Below the pieces are notes generated by a model. That model was not told the DNA's origin, made no database searches, and saw only the letters and a list, made by a program, of their open reading frames with translations. Both the position numbers and the translations under genes were made by a program. A stretch of 64,000 nucleotides of DNA from Prunus persica (lineage: Eukaryota > Streptophyta > Magnoliopsida > Rosales > Rosaceae): the NCBI RefSeq assembly GCF_000346465.2, contig NC_034012.1, positions 3,609,488-3,673,487 of the forward strand, read 5' to 3'. This document shows, in pieces, positions 1-14,091 of this stretch (within the stretch, counting starts at the first letter, position 1; the number at the start of each line of letters is the position of its first letter).

Positions 1-3000
1 ATTCCAATGGTGGGTATCCCCAAAGAAGTGGGTAGAGGAGGTTGGGGAATTTTATCTGGATCTGGTGTCCATCACGCCTCAAGTGATGCTACCCTCTTTT
101 CAAGCTCGTTACCTGTTCTTCCACATTCAAAGTGTATGTGTGAGCTATTGCATTAAGATTTTCAATGCCACATTTAGTAGGGAATGACTCATGTATTTTT
201 GCATTCTTGCAGTGAACTTGAATGATACAGAACATGGCTGTCAATCTATTGATGATCTCTCAACTGGCTTAAATAAGCCAGGCCATAATTTGGAGGGCAA
301 TGATACACTTGAAGATATTGAAACTCATGCAATTGGAAGCTTGCTTCCTGGTGACGAGGAGGAGCTATTAGCTGGCATAGCAGATGATCTTGACCTCAGT
401 GGGTTGCCTGGTTCCCTGGAAGACTTGGAAGAGTATGATCTCTTTGGTAGTGGAGGTGGCATGGAATTGGAAACTGATCCACAGGAGAGCCTGCGAGTTG
501 GCATGGCAAAAGTAAGTTTATCTGATGGTGCTACTGGGAATGGGATCGCTCATTATGCTCTTCCAAATGGCGTGGGAGCTGTTGCTGGAGAACATCCATA
601 TGGAGAGCATCCTTCTAGAACATTATTTGTGCGAAATATCAATAGTAATGTTGAGGATTCAGAACTGAAAGCACTTTTTGAGGTAATTCAAATAAGGCAG
701 AGCTCCTTGTGTTTTATTCCAGTAATACCCATATCCTTTGTTCACTTGTCTGGTATGTCTTTGGTTTCCATAAGTTCTGTGCAAGTTTGTGATATATTAC
801 ACGTGCTTCCTGAGTAGAACTTGACACTGTTACAATTATCAAGGGTTCTCTTAGATCCTCGCGCACCTTTTATGAAAATAAAAGAAGTTTGTCAAGCGAG
901 GTTAACATTTTACAAAATTGTTTCATAAAAAGAAACTATACAAACTGTAGTTTGGATTTGTCTACAAAAATTTGAAAAGAATCTATGGGCATATATATTA
1001 GGGAGACTTTGGAAAAACTCAAAGGAGAGAGAAATTTTTTAAAAGAAGTCAAAATGGACAAAATTGCCCTTATTTATTTTTGGATTTCTTAATGAATCAT
1101 TTACATTTGCATGTCTTTGATTTGAAAGTCGAGAGGTTTTTCTGTCTTTTTTGAAAAAGGTTTGGCTTTTTCCAAAAGTGAAAGTTTTTTTATGGCTAAA
1201 ACCTAAATTTACTTATATATTATCTACTGAAATTTAAGGCGATGTCAAATGGTCAAAGATGTATTTTGCACTAAAAGTTTCATCTTTAATCTTTTATTAT
1301 CTCATTTAGGCCTTGCTATATCTACAAGATATGAATGCATAACTACTTATGAAGGTCTGAGAGTCTATCAAGATTTTTGTTTTATTGGCTGAGCATAAAT
1401 ATTTGTTTTCCTTCTTTCACAGGTTCAATGTTATATCATTCATTTATTTATTAATCTATTTTGCAGCAATATGGCGACATTAGAACGCTGTACACTGCAT
1501 GTAAACATAGGGGCTTTGTGATGATATCTTATTATGATATTCGTGCTGCTCGAACTGCTATGCGCACATTACAAAATAAGCCTCTGCGACGGAGGAAACT
1601 TGATATTCACTTCTCAATTCCAAAGGTCAGAACAGTGTTCCAGTTCTTTATTAGTTGTTCATCGACACCCTTTTATATATCTTCCAATTTTTGCATTCCT
1701 TTTTTCATGCCACACCAGGATAATCCATCAGAGAAAGATATTAATCAAGGAACCTTGGTAGTTTTCAATTTGGATCCATCAGTTTCAAATGAAGACCTCC
1801 GTCAAATATTTGGGGCTTATGGCGAGGTCAAAGAGGTGATAATTGTATCTTAAGGGAAAACCCCTCCATTTCTTGTTTTGTGTTTAATTATTTACTTATT
1901 TTTTAATTTAGAAGGTGGTTAACATGTATTTTTCTGGTGTACAAAGCAGATAAGGGAAACACCGCACAAGAGACATCATAAATTTATTGAGTATTATGAT
2001 GTCAGAGCTGCAGAAGCAGCCCTTAAGTCATTAAATAGGAGCGACATAGCTGGTAAACGCATAAAGCTTGAACCCAGTCGCCCTGGTGGAGCTCGTCGAA
2101 AGTGCGTATGCAATATAAATACTACGATTTCTAGAGTTTTTTTTTTTTGGCTACAAGTTATGACCACTAGAGAGATTAGTGGTTAATCTTCTTCTAGTCG
2201 GAAGTGAAACTTGTTTATAGACAATTTCTTTTCTTAAGCACTACAACTAGTTAAATGTTTCACAGAAACATTCTTTGGCACATTAATTTGATTTGATGTT
2301 TTTATTCTGTTATTTTAATAATTAAAATTAAATAATGATGTTGTTTAACTCTAATTATGCTTTGTGATTATTAAAACTTTGGTGTTGTCTGTTTTCGGTA
2401 TTGTGCTTGAACCAAGTGTTGGTGTCTGTTATTGATTGTATTGTGCACTGTGTACCTTCTAGCTTGATATTGCAACTGAATCAAGACCTTGAACAAGATG
2501 AATCTCGGAGTTATCGACATCCTGTGGGTTCGCCGATAACCAACTCTCCACCAGGTAACTTCTTCTTTGAGATAATTTATATTGCTTTGAACATATAATG
2601 CCTTAATCAAGACAACATTTTTTTATAATGCATTTTTCTTACAAAATGAGGTAAATGCAATATTCTTGACAGGTAGCTGGGCACAGTTCAACCCCATTGA
2701 ACATAGTCCTGTACACAGTATTAGTAAATCTCCTGGTTTCAGGACCCTGAGTCCAACAAATAGCAACCAGTTGCCTGGATTGGCGTCAATTCTGCATCCC
2801 CAAATATCAAACAATGTGAAGGTTGCACCTATCGGCAATAACCAAGGAAGGGGGAGTCATGCGGATCATATATTTACCAATACAAACTCATCCCAGGGAT
2901 CTGCATTTCAACAATCACATTCATTTCCAGAGCCAAATACAAGCCATTTCCATGGCAGTATGCACTCATTTGGTCCCTCAACCTCAAGTGGATCTGGTAT

Positions 3001-4650
3001 GGAAACGTTATCAGGCCCACAATTTCTTTGGGGGAGTCCGACTCCTTACTCAGAACACACCAATTCTTCAGCTTGGCCGCGACAGTCAGTGGGACATCAA
3101 CTTACATCTAATGGGAAGGGTCATGCCTTTCCATTCTCAGGTCATCGTGGCTCTTTCCTTAGCCCTTCCCATCACCATCATCATGTTGGATCCGCCCCAT
3201 CTGGTGTTCCGTTAGACAGGCACTTCAATTACTTCCCCGAGTCACCAGAAACTTCATTTTTGAGTTCCACTGCCTATGGAGGCATGGGTTTGGGCCCCAA
3301 CGGTGGAAATTTTATGATTAATATGAGTGCTTCTGCTGCTAGGAATGTTGGCGTATCTATACCAGGAAACATGTCTGAAAGTAATTCCTCAAGCTTTAAA
3401 ATGATGGCCTCACCGAAGCTTAGCCCTGTGTTTTTAGGTAATGGCCCATACACAGGACTGCCACCTACAAGCATAGATGGTTTAATTGAGCGTGGGCGGA
3501 GCAGACGAGTTGAGAATAGTGGGAGCCAGATTGATAGCAAGAAACAGTTTCAGCTTGATTTAGATAAGATTATCAGTGGGGACGATACTAGAACAACATT
3601 AATGATAAAAAATATTCCAAATAAGTAAGACTGACTTTTATAGTTCTGTCATATATTTATTACAGTTGATGGCCATTATCATGATTATTTTTTCTGTCCA
3701 TTAGATACACCTCAAAAATGTTACTTGCTGCAATAGATGAAAATCACAAGGGTACTTTCGATTTTCTCTATCTGCCGATTGATTTTAAGGTAATTTAGGT
3801 TTCTTTAAGAGTATGTTTTGACACTTTCTTCTTCAATAATTTATTTTCTTTTTTGTTTTCCCTACAAGTCTTCCTTGATTGATATTCCTCTTATGTGCAG
3901 AACAAATGCAATGTGGGCTATGCATTTATCAATATGCTGTCTCCTTCACACATCATCCCATTTTATGAGGTGCTTTCCCTCTTTTCCCCCCTCTTTTTTA
4001 GGATTATATGTTAATTCTTTGGGTTATTTCTACATCATTGTCTTCGTTGTATTGTGAGATGTGTTCTGCCAATTTGAGCTTTCTCGTTTTACCCTTACAA
4101 AAAATAGTTTTAGGCTTTAGCTTATTAGCGGCTGACATGGTACTGGCATGCTATAAAGGAAATGGGATATGTTATTGATATACACTTATTTCCATTATAA
4201 TACAGGCATTCAATGGAAAGAAGTGGGAGAAGTTCAATAGTGAAAAAGTTGCCTCCTTGGCTTATGCTCGTATCCAGGGGAAGGCAGCTCTTGTGGCCCA
4301 CTTTCAAAATTCAAGCCTAATGAATGAAGACAAACGTTGTCGCCCGATTCTCTTTCACTCAGAGGGTTCTGAGGCTGGTGATCAGGTAGTACAATAAACA
4401 CTACAAGAAAGCCGTTGCTTTTTTAAACTTCTAACTTGCTTTATGGAACTAGCTTAATTGTATGCATTGATGCTTCACACACACAAATGGAATGTTTGAT
4501 ATGATCTTGTGCATTTCTTATATATAGATTATCCAAGAACATCTTCCTTCCAATAATATGAACACCCATGTCGGTCAGCGAAACGAGTCGGACTCTGATT
4601 CATCAGGAAGCCTAGAGTGTGGCTCTGATGAGAAACCAGATAAGAGTTAA
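1..4650 (+). CDS. AML: Mei2-like RNA-binding protein, 5' end cut off by window
   Basis: Plant Mei2-like proteins are RNA-binding regulators of meiosis and shoot growth. Exons read 1-133, 213-682, 1467-1625, 1719-1835, 1950-2101, 2463-2554, 2673-3624, 3705-3789, 3901-3969, 4206-4385 and 4528-4650; all phases join cleanly and end at TAA. Visible in order: an acidic N-terminal part, RRM1 beginning SRTLFVRNINS and split by a long intron (683-1466), RRM2 beginning GTLVVFNLDPSV, a Ser/Gly/His-rich linker of about 300 residues in one large exon, and the diagnostic C-terminal Mei2 RRM (TTLMIKNIPNKYTSKML, then FDFLYLPIDFK and NVGYAFINM) spread over exons 7-10. The last residues are acidic and Ser-rich. 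The start codon lies upstream of the window. The gene converges on PHYE. By family and position it looks like the AML1/AML3/AML4 group; the exact orthologue needs a tree. Confidence 0.93.
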
Positions 4651-5895
4651 CAGTGTATTTGAAGCAGATGCCCTCGGCCCAATTTGGTGGTGGCCGTGGC
4701 TTCTAACCATCATATATATCATCAAGTATATAAACGTAGGGTCGGAGAAGGATGCATGCAGATTGTATTCTAGTTCCTATTGGTAGTATTTTCTAGGGAG
4801 TTTTACAAGAAACAGTAGTAGGAATTTGTTTCCTCTGCAGTTAACAGTCTGATATGAGCCAGATAAGGGAACGCATTTAGGCGAATTCAATTCTCTCAGC
4901 AGCCAGATGCGTTTGTCACCAGTTGTGCAGCTTTCTTATTTTTGGGCTCATTTTTGTTTGCGTGACTTGGGGTGTGGATAACGTAGTCCACAAATATGAT
5001 GTTGATATGGGTATATGGGTCAATGTGTTTTGAGCGAGGGGTCGGTGATTTAACATTGGGTACAAAATTGTACAGTTGGGGCCAGAATCTTTTCGGCATA
5101 ATTATTTGTTGGGTTCTTGCAATGGAAAATTCAAATGTGTATTTGAGATGTGACATTGCCCAGATAATGGTTTCCATGTTATACATTTTGAATTCTTCAA
5201 ACACATTCAAATGTGAATTTGAGGATTGATATCCGAAGAATGAAAAGGTAGACAATTACTCTCATGGTGCAAAAATGAGACAATAGCATCACTCGTTTTA
5301 AAATTCCAGCTGAATGCAAAATTCTGTATTCAAGATTGATTGCTTGATTAAAATGATTCATAATGAAGCCAACATAAAATGATTCATAACGTGTCATAGT
5401 TTTATCTGATGATTATTATTATTATTTTGCTTAGAATACCTTGCAGAGAATTTGCATTGCAATGATGCAAATGAATACCATCACAGGAGGGCTTCCAATA
5501 AATAAACACCCTGCTTTGATTGAGGGGCTGGAATGATAAAAGATTATATATATATACATCATAACCTCAGGATTGCATTTATACATAAGATAACCTATCT
5601 CGGCCAGTAAATCTAATATGTTGGTCCCGCAGCCCTATTTCATACACATGATATTTTTATTTTTACTTTATTTTAAACAAAGTTGGTAAAATACAAAGAA
5701 AAACAGCTGGAGTAACAGAACCTGCACATGAGGAAGGATTTTTTGCTAGGGAAACCATATAAAATGGAAGCTGAGTAAAGCTGTCGTAAATAATATGGTT
5801 GACCGAATTTTTAGGCCAAGATAGAAGGTGGTTCAGACAGCCTTGATGATGCCCTAAATATCAAGAGACTCAACAAACAGAGATCCTGATGAAAC
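4651..5895. other. Convergent 3' flank between Mei2-like gene and PHYE
   Basis: Contains the 3' UTRs of the two tail-to-tail genes and short AT-rich DNA, including a small AT run near 5543-5560. No supported coding region, RNA gene or transposon was seen; short frames here lack domain content. Confidence 0.6.
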
Positions 5896-8800
5896 TTAAG
5901 ACATTGTGCTCATATCGGCCTGTGACACTGAAACCCTCTGCCTTTCTTTCCTGGTTTTAAGTTCAAGGTCAATGAGGAAGTAACATTTGTCATGCTCTCT
6001 AACATACTGAACCTGACCATTCATTCTATTCAGAAGTTTCCTGGACAGATTTAGGCCAAGCCCTTCCTGCGTAGTCCATCGATTTCCTCCCTCGAACATA
6101 TCTCGGATAAGCGCAGCCGGAAGGCCTTGACCGGGGTGAGTCATTCTACATGCACAAGAAGATAAGGACAAGTAAGGTTTATGTTAAATTTATTAGCTGT
6201 GCATAGTCAAAATATGAACCTAAAAATGGTTGAGGTACCTGAACTGTAAACGGATACAATTGTTGCCATCCTGTATTAACTTTAGACCAGGTAAAATTTT
6301 AATTTCAACCCAGCCATCTGGGGAAGGTGCATGATTCACTACATTGAGCAAGAAATCAGACAAGACCAACTGCAGCCTGATTTGATCCCCATGCAAAGAT
6401 AGTGATTTAACTTCTTCTGGAATCTCATGAAAAAGCTGCAGATTCTTTTCCCTCAATGAGATCATTGATTGACTAACAATGGCATCCAAAATGTTTCCCA
6501 AGACAAATTCTCCCATGTTCAGCTTCACGCTACTGCTATAACCAGGATAAGATGTGAGGCTTATTCTCGCACAATTTCATAAGCACACTAAAAAGACTAA
6601 TGTCGTTTATGTATTAAGTGCTTTCTTATTGTGTAATTATTTCATAATGATTTCAAAAAAACAAAGAACTAAATATGTTGCGAAAAGATAAGATTATTAC
6701 TATTTTTATAAGAAAATACCCCCAAAGATAATGACACCAAGAATTAGGAAAAACATTAGGGCTAAAACCAGTTTATTTGAAAAGTTCTGATTCGGGATTT
6801 TATATAATTTACTATGCACATAGTGAAAGAAAAGAACCTATACACTACAAATAAATTTAAAAGAGTTAGCTTACGCACATCATGAACCAATTAATAAGAA
6901 TACTCACCCTTCCTCTATGCTTCTCATATTCATATCCTCGATGATTGTCATGATTTGTCTTTCACATGCATCACTAGTGTCAAGAAATTGCTTCTGATAT
7001 TCTGAAATAGTTGTATTTTGAAGAAGTCTGTGCGTAAACCGAATACCATTTAAAGGATTTTTCATCTCTTGTCGCATGTATGTTAATTCCTTTAGTTTTG
7101 AAAAGCCTTCTCTACCCTCTTGTTTGTGTCCTTCCAAGGGCTGCTGCAGGTCAGGCAAAGATATTTGCAAGAAGCAGAAACAACCAATTATATTTCCACC
7201 TCCATCAGTCCTCTTGCTTGCTGTTAAGATCACCTCAACAAAGTTCCCCTTTCTATCAAAAAACCCAAGTGGAAACTTCTCAATATCTTGACCACTGATT
7301 CCTTGGTACAATATAATCATAAATTTAGTCAGTGTATCTTGACCTTTCAGCCGACAGAAACCTCCAAAGATTTCCCCAGGAAGCATTTTACCAATAACGT
7401 CATCTCTTGTCCAACCAGTAAGCTTTTCCATGGCTGCATTCCATTCAGAGCAGCAGGCATTCTCATCAGATGCAAATATGGGTGGAATCAATGGGTTAAG
7501 ACTCTGTATAATAGCCTTATAATCGCCTTGCAAACGGATGAATTTATCCATAACAACTTTTTCACAAGTAATATCTTGACCCACAAAGCATACACCAACA
7601 ACATTCTTTGCATGATTCCTACTTGTGCAAGTGTTGGCTACAACATAGACAACCGAGTTATGCTGAGAGTGCCCAAAATTTCTCAGTTTTAACTCAATAT
7701 TCTTGTCCTCCTCACCTGGATAAGATAGAAGTTAACATCGGCTACTGTTTGGAAAATTAAGATTATAATTAAAGAGGCAAAGGAGGACGAAAACTAGGTT
7801 TTTGAATTTCAAAAATAAATTCCATACAAAAGTCTAAATCCCTCAACTTCCTATGAATCATTCCATATATTTGCTAAAGCAACTGATAACTGAAGAAGAA
7901 ATCTTACTTAAAAGTATGAGCCATCACTCAAAGAATAAAAAAAGGAAAAAAGTCTCTTGTGTCCCACAAAATAATAAGAACGCAGATTTGTAATGGACCC
8001 TATTCATCAAAAAGCCCTTGAAACATATTTTATCATGTCAGCTTCTTACCTATAGGACAGCCTACTTCAGGCCCTGCTAAAGGAGTATTTAAAATGTTAA
8101 GATAAAAATGCAAAGATTGGATATTTTGAAAATTTGACAGGATAAAAGAAACTTAAACATGGCTGTCTTCACTAGTTGAAGATGTTTCTTTGTGAGCACT
8201 GAAGAACAAATGTTATACTAATAAGAAAAGTCATCAAGCTCTACTCTGGGGCCCTTAAGGGATAAAGGGAAGAATGCCAGGAAGTATGGACCAAATATGC
8301 AAGAGATGATAAGGCGGCCCAGTAAGGCAGTTACAGTTAAGAGAGGACAAATGTGTTAGTGCAACCACACAGTATAATTAGCAAAGTTCAAGAAGACGAG
8401 CCGAAAGAACTGAACTTGTGAAGCAATGATTGACAATAGAAGCAGTATAGAAGTTAGTAAGCTATTTGCATAGTACTTGGTAACTTATAAGCATGCATAA
8501 GCATGGAATGTAGTGTCTATGACATTTGAGTACTTTAAAATCCTCAAACACAGTACATTATAAATGCAAGAAAAAATTTACCTTGTAAGGCTCTGCATAA
8601 AAGATCTTCAACAGCTTCCCGTGAGTCCTCACAAACAATTTCATTAGCTAGGGACTTCCCCATAGCTTCGCTATCTTGTAATCCTGTCAATTCAGCCATC
8701 TTTGTATTCCATCCATTGATGAGACCAGCTGAATCAACCCCAAAAATCGGAACTGAAGCTGTCTCAATCAATTTAACCATTTCACATGCCACAGAACTGA

Positions 8801-10637
8801 GTTCATCTATCCCCTGAGGCTGCATTTCAGTATCACTCTGATGAGCATTATTTATTGCCTTAGAAACACTTTCTTCCATATCCTGAAACGAGTCTCTCAT
8901 TATGAGCTGTAAAGAGTGGATGGCATTAATTTCAGAGACCTCCCAAGGCAAACTTCTACTTTTAACTACTTCAAGAAAAGCTTTAAATGATGATCTTGGG
9001 TGCATCCTTCCACCGTCATCCTTAGCCTCTGGATGATGCTTAGCTCCTCCCCATTTGACTTCCTCTGCAGTGTGAGACCTGAACCAAAACAAGAAATCCT
9101 TTGAACTGGCTCTTGCAGTAGCCATACCACAGACTGCATCACCCAGTAAAGGTGCACCAGGGTAACCAGCTTCTGCCAAACTATCGGTACTCAGACCTGT
9201 GGAATCCCCATGATTACTTAGCAGCCACTCTGCTATATCTTTAACCTGTGATTCAGTTGGAGTTACACCTAACAACCAACATGTCCCGCCATAATACAAT
9301 GCAGCCCCATCACACTTCACGAGATCCATTATACTAGGAGATTGGGTCACAATACCTGATGGGGCATCCCGGAGGAGCATGTCACAAAGCAAGGTTTGTG
9401 TTCTGAGAACCTTTTTTTCAGCCAACTGTGCTGCCAATTGAAGCTCCATGTACAGCTGCAGCCCAAATGCCTGCATAAGAAACTCACAAGCATAGCGAAG
9501 AGGGAAAGGGACATAACGGGGTGAAGTGTGGTGGCACACTACCAACCCCCAAAGCTTCGTCGAATCATTACCATTGATAATAACTGCCATCACCAATGAG
9601 GCAATGGATCCCATGTTGGCCATGTACTGTCTGTGGCAGCCATGTGGTGACCGGAGGGTTGAATTGACCAAGCACAGAGGCTGCTTTAGTTCTTCACTTT
9701 GAATGATTTTAACTGGATTTGCATTGCAATCACAAATCATGCGTACACGATTCTGCTTGAACAAGAAACGGGCAGCTTGAGGGATATCCGTGGCAGGATA
9801 ATGTAAACCCAAATAGGATTCTAAATCCGCCCTTCTGATTTCAGACACAACTTCACCATGATCATCCTCATGGAACTTGTAAACCATAACTCTGTCATAT
9901 CCAGTAAGCTTCTGAACATCTTCCACAACTGTATCACATAACACACCAATATCTCCTCCAGGGAGAGACTGAAGCCTAGAAATTGCCCGAACCGCAAGTT
10001 TCTGTGACTGCACAGCGCCTGCAAGCGACAATGCAGGATCACCAGACCTAGCAGGCTCCAAATCAATCACAATTCCCACATCAATTCTATGCAATATAGC
10101 ATAAAATGGCTTCTGGGTACTCCTAGAATAAACCCAAATTGGGTTTAACAATGATATCTCCCTGGACGCAGCAGCTTTGGCCAGTGAAGCCCCGGAAGAA
10201 GGTGTAAACAAGGTTCTAGAATCAATTCCAATTAGACCCTTTAATTGTTTTGACTCAAAGAGACTATCCAAACCCAACAACTCAAAGCAATTCTCACTAT
10301 AACCGATAATTCTAAAAGTGGGTTCTTCAATTGCAAGCATACAACCAAAGGATTGAACAAGAGCACCCCTTTGGATTCTCGAGAAATAGACACTTATTTG
10401 CTCTTCAGGTACAGATTCTGGAGGATAAAGCACTGATCTTGAATAGTTAAAGGACTTACCAGACGCAGTAGACTGCTCATATTCAGCTAAAATGCCAGCA
10501 TCTGCATTGTACTGAGCAATTGACTTGTCTCTTTTGGCGGTGCCGCTAGTGGTAGTGTTGTTTTTGTTGGGCCTCATGTTGCTGGTAGCTGAGGATGAGA
10601 ATGTGGCGGTGCCTCTCTCTCTGCTTTCGAGCTCCAT
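5896..10637 (-). CDS. PHYE: Phytochrome E, red/far-red photoreceptor
   Basis: Type II phytochrome that binds phytochromobilin, switches between Pr and Pfr, and acts in cytosol and nucleus in shade and germination responses. Exons on the minus strand are 10637-8582, 7715-6908, 6535-6239 and 6145-5896, giving 1136 residues, normal for the family. The N-terminal PAS/GAF/PHY photosensory part sits in exon 1; the chromophore cysteine is Cys334 in [10 protein letters not shown], and the PASDIP-like tongue appears as [15 protein letters not shown]. Two PAS repeats follow ([13 protein letters not shown] and [20 protein letters not shown]), then a histidine-kinase-related module. The usual phospho-acceptor His is absent ([13 protein letters not shown]), as in plant phytochromes, so it is not a true histidine kinase. 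Wording such as [19 protein letters not shown] and the C-terminal exon match PHYE better than PHYA/B/C. Intron 1 is 866 bp. The start was chosen as the first ATG, with a CT-rich leader just upstream. Confidence 0.96.
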
Positions 10638-12900
10638 ATAGAGGGCTTTGGGTTTGGGTTGTGGGTTTTTCTCAGAAACTCATGTGGGTATTGGAAAAGC
10701 TGGAGCTTTATCATTTCTGTACTTGCTACTTCTGTTGGTTGGTGCTTCTTCTTGTAGCTTACACTTACACACGTCTCTTTCATCGCTTTCGCAGTCTTGG
10801 GTTTATTTCCTGCTAGTAAGCGTGTTTAATTATCGCTTCCTAATCATGTGTGTTTTGGCTGATGCGTCCCCTTCTGTCCTCGGCGCACCTTGTCCCTTCT
10901 ATTCTCTGTCTCTCTCCCCATTTTCTGTTCCTGCATTTTCCTCCATGCAAATTGCTCAACGCGTCACCACAAAATCAAAGCTTTAGAATATTTAAAAAAA
11001 AACCGATTTTTTTTTTAAATGGAAAAATCGGAAAGAAGAGAGAGAGAGGTTGAAGTATAGAAGAAAAGAAGAGACCTTTACACGTGTCGTCATCTTTTTA
11101 CAAAGCCCAATAGAAGAAAAATATGAACAATGAGAGAGAGATCTTTGATTCTTGGGAATAGTATAAATATAAAGCAAAAAAAAGGCTCACTCTAGTATTT
11201 AGTATTCACCACAAATATATATTTGATTTATTGTCTTTTTTTGGGTCGAAATATTTGATGTTTTTGTCTATGGACCGCTTCTGCCAATACCTCCAAACAC
11301 GTCATTTCAAGCTACTTTTTAACGCTTATAATTATTATTAAGAAGACTGTGAGGCAAGCAGTCAGCTCAGTTGCAAGGCATAAGCCTTCTTACCAGCTTC
11401 TTAGAAAGTACTAATCTTGAGGTCTACACGGTTTGCCTTGTTTTTTGGCAAGTGTTTTGGGAACAACATAATCAAACCTTGGATCCAATGGACCTAAGAC
11501 ATGATTTGAACAGCGAAATCAACATGCTACCAACATGATATGTTTTACAGCAGGTTAAAGCGATCACTTACAAGCATGACGATGCATTAATAGTTCACAA
11601 TTACCATGTTCGAACGATTAAAACTAGCATAACTCTCGATGTGATATATTACTCACTCACGATCGGTGTCCTATCATTTTGTATATGAATTGTTGAACTT
11701 TCTGTGTGGAATTAATGGAACCCATGGCACATGCCCTCCTCGTTATGCTTTGGCAAGGTTTTTTTGGATAATGTTTTGACAAGTTTTCATTTAACAACAC
11801 GTTCGAAAGTCCACCAGAGCCAAGGGCTTTTAATAAACAAGGCTAAGTAATTCGGTCTCCGGAATGTTCCAATATAGGAACGATTATGGGCTCCCACATA
11901 AGAGGAGCTTACACCCATGCTTGTTCTTTGGTCACCCAAACGCTAAATATTTTGTCTTAATCTTCTACTTTCGTTCATAAAATTCAAGAAATAGAAGGAA
12001 ACTTGAAGCTTCCCACCCTCTCCCGCCAAAATAATAAATGACATTATTCTATTAAAATTTTTCATTATTGACTAATATGAGATTTGAATTTAGAACCTAT
12101 TTTAATTTTAGATTAAGAAGTTGTTTATACTATATATGACTGGCCAATTTTCTGCGACACACTGAATATGGAACCTACAAAGGAACCCGTAGAGTCCAAT
12201 AAAAACATTGAAGCCCATAAAACAACCATCGACATGAGTGAGCCTAGGGGTCATTATTCGGCCCGTCCATGGCCCGTCCTTGATGTGAGTAAGCCAGCTC
12301 ATTGCTTTGTTGTTTTTTGTTAGAAAATTGATGAGATTTAGGTGATATAGGTATATATATTATAGTTTCTTTAATTGAATGCATGAGTACATAATTATGA
12401 AATGATACCGACGATCATGTATGGTTATTGTAGTACATAACATGCGTTTTTGATGTCATTACGATATTTGACTTATAAAATACACTTATGAAAGAGAGAT
12501 TAATATAAATTTTTATAAAAAAAATTAATAGATTTTTGTAAAAAAAAGGGTTAAATATCTTAATTTTATGTTCTTTTATATTTATGAAATATGATATAAA
12601 TAAGACATTATGCTAGAGAAAAAAAAAAGGACAATAGTATATGTTTCTTTTGCCTGCTTTGACGAAGAGGTACACGCGCTAAGAAAGAGGGTGGCCAGGA
12701 GTCTTGCCTAACACAACTCCCCGTGTTTCGACGAAAGTGCACGTGTCAACGCGTCATGGTGAGCTGGTTCTACTGATTACGTGGCAGAGTTCTATTTGCT
12801 GAAATCACTTAGCGAAGATCCCATCAGAGCCGTCGGTATGATCCAAGAGAAGCCGACATATTACCTCTGTCTGACCGTTAAGAGAGAGAAGAACAGAGTC
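10638..12900. promoter_or_regulatory. Divergent promoter region of PHYE and SSP4-like gene
   Basis: About 2.3 kb separates the PHYE start from the first noncoding exon of the phosphatase gene transcribed the other way. G-box palindromes CACGTG occur at 11081-11086 (nearer PHYE) and 12740-12745 (nearer SSP4), and an ACGTGGC element lies at 12779-12785. Such boxes bind bZIP and PIF/bHLH factors in plants; binding here is inference. The PHYE-proximal 250 bases are CT/TTC-rich on the plus strand, so GA-rich in the PHYE leader. The middle (about 11200-12650) is AT-rich, with no gene or recognised transposon. Confidence 0.5.
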
Positions 12901-12922
12901 TTAGAGAGAGAGTGCAAGAGCG

Positions 12923-12960
<38 letters not shown>

Positions 12961-14091
12961 TCTCTTAAATTTTCACCTTTTTTTATTTATACTGTTAATT
13001 TTTATCAATTTAGCTTAGCTAATTACAGCTTCATGGTCCTGTTGCTCGAAATTCATTGTTTCTTGGGTTCGTTTTCTTTCTTGCTTTCTCTCTCTCTCTC
13101 TCTCTTTCAAGTGTGTGAATTTGGTAATTGAACTGTGTAGTCAATGGAGCTTCTTGTTTAGGGTTTTAAGTTCATGTGTAGGTTTTGATTATTCTGCCTC
13201 TGAGAAATGCTTATGCGATTTGTGCGTAGTTCTTTGGTCAATGGGGTTTAAGAACCTTGGTGATATTTTGGTATGAGTCACTTGGTTGGTTGACTTTATC
13301 TTTAACGTTTACTTGGAAATTTTGGAGCTTTGGAATAGGGGTTTTGAATTTTGTGCCTTGTTAAGAAACGATTATGTTGTTTTAAGGCTTTTCAATCATT
13401 TAAGGTTTTGGAAATGTTTCTTAAAGAATAGTTTATGCACTTCTACTATGTTTTTTATTAGGATTTTTCAATCTTTATTCTTAATTAGATGCTGACGAGA
13501 TAATATAGTAAAATTTTAAGGTCAAAGGCCCTATTTTTCAGTATTTGATTCCAATATATCAAGTTTGGATACCCTAGTCATATCCTGTTTCACAAACTCA
13601 TAAACGTGTTAAACACAATAATTTTGACTTCGTGATGGTGATTGAAGCAGTGGGGTGCTAAGGATGCAGTGGCGGTGTTGTGGTGGCTGGAGCATGGCAT
13701 GAGATCTTTCTGGTTAGTAAGGGAATTTAAACAACCTTGTTTGCCCGGTTAGCTACGTGTTTTAGTGCTGAACTTTACTCTCTCTCTCTCTCTCTCTTTT
13801 TGTATCTCCCTAAAACAGATACATTAGAAACAGCTTGATACAGTTTTGAGAAGACTTTAAAAGACGTGGAGTTTAGATTGCTAATCGTCATTATTATGAA
13901 TCTTTGATTAGATACCCAGACAGACATACGGAGATCTCACTACCAAACTGTATGTTGCTTAATATCTCTACTGCGTGGTTCCCATTGTTTCTATCAGTTT
14001 CTTTAGATTGGTATCAATTACTTTCTTCTTATCTTAATTGTTTCTCTGAGACAGACTCAAGATTGTGGTTCGCATCACAAGTACAGATCAA
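12900..14091 (+). other. 5' UTR of SSP4-like gene: noncoding exon and leader intron
   Basis: A GA repeat (about 12926-12954) runs directly into a donor-like AG/GTATTTT at 12955. The next plausible acceptor before the ATG is TCTCTGAGACAG near 14054, giving a leader intron of about 1.1 kb. Exon ends are inferred from sequence alone. The intron contains CT repeats at about 13088-13108 and 13779-13797. No coding exon was recognised in it. Confidence 0.5.
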
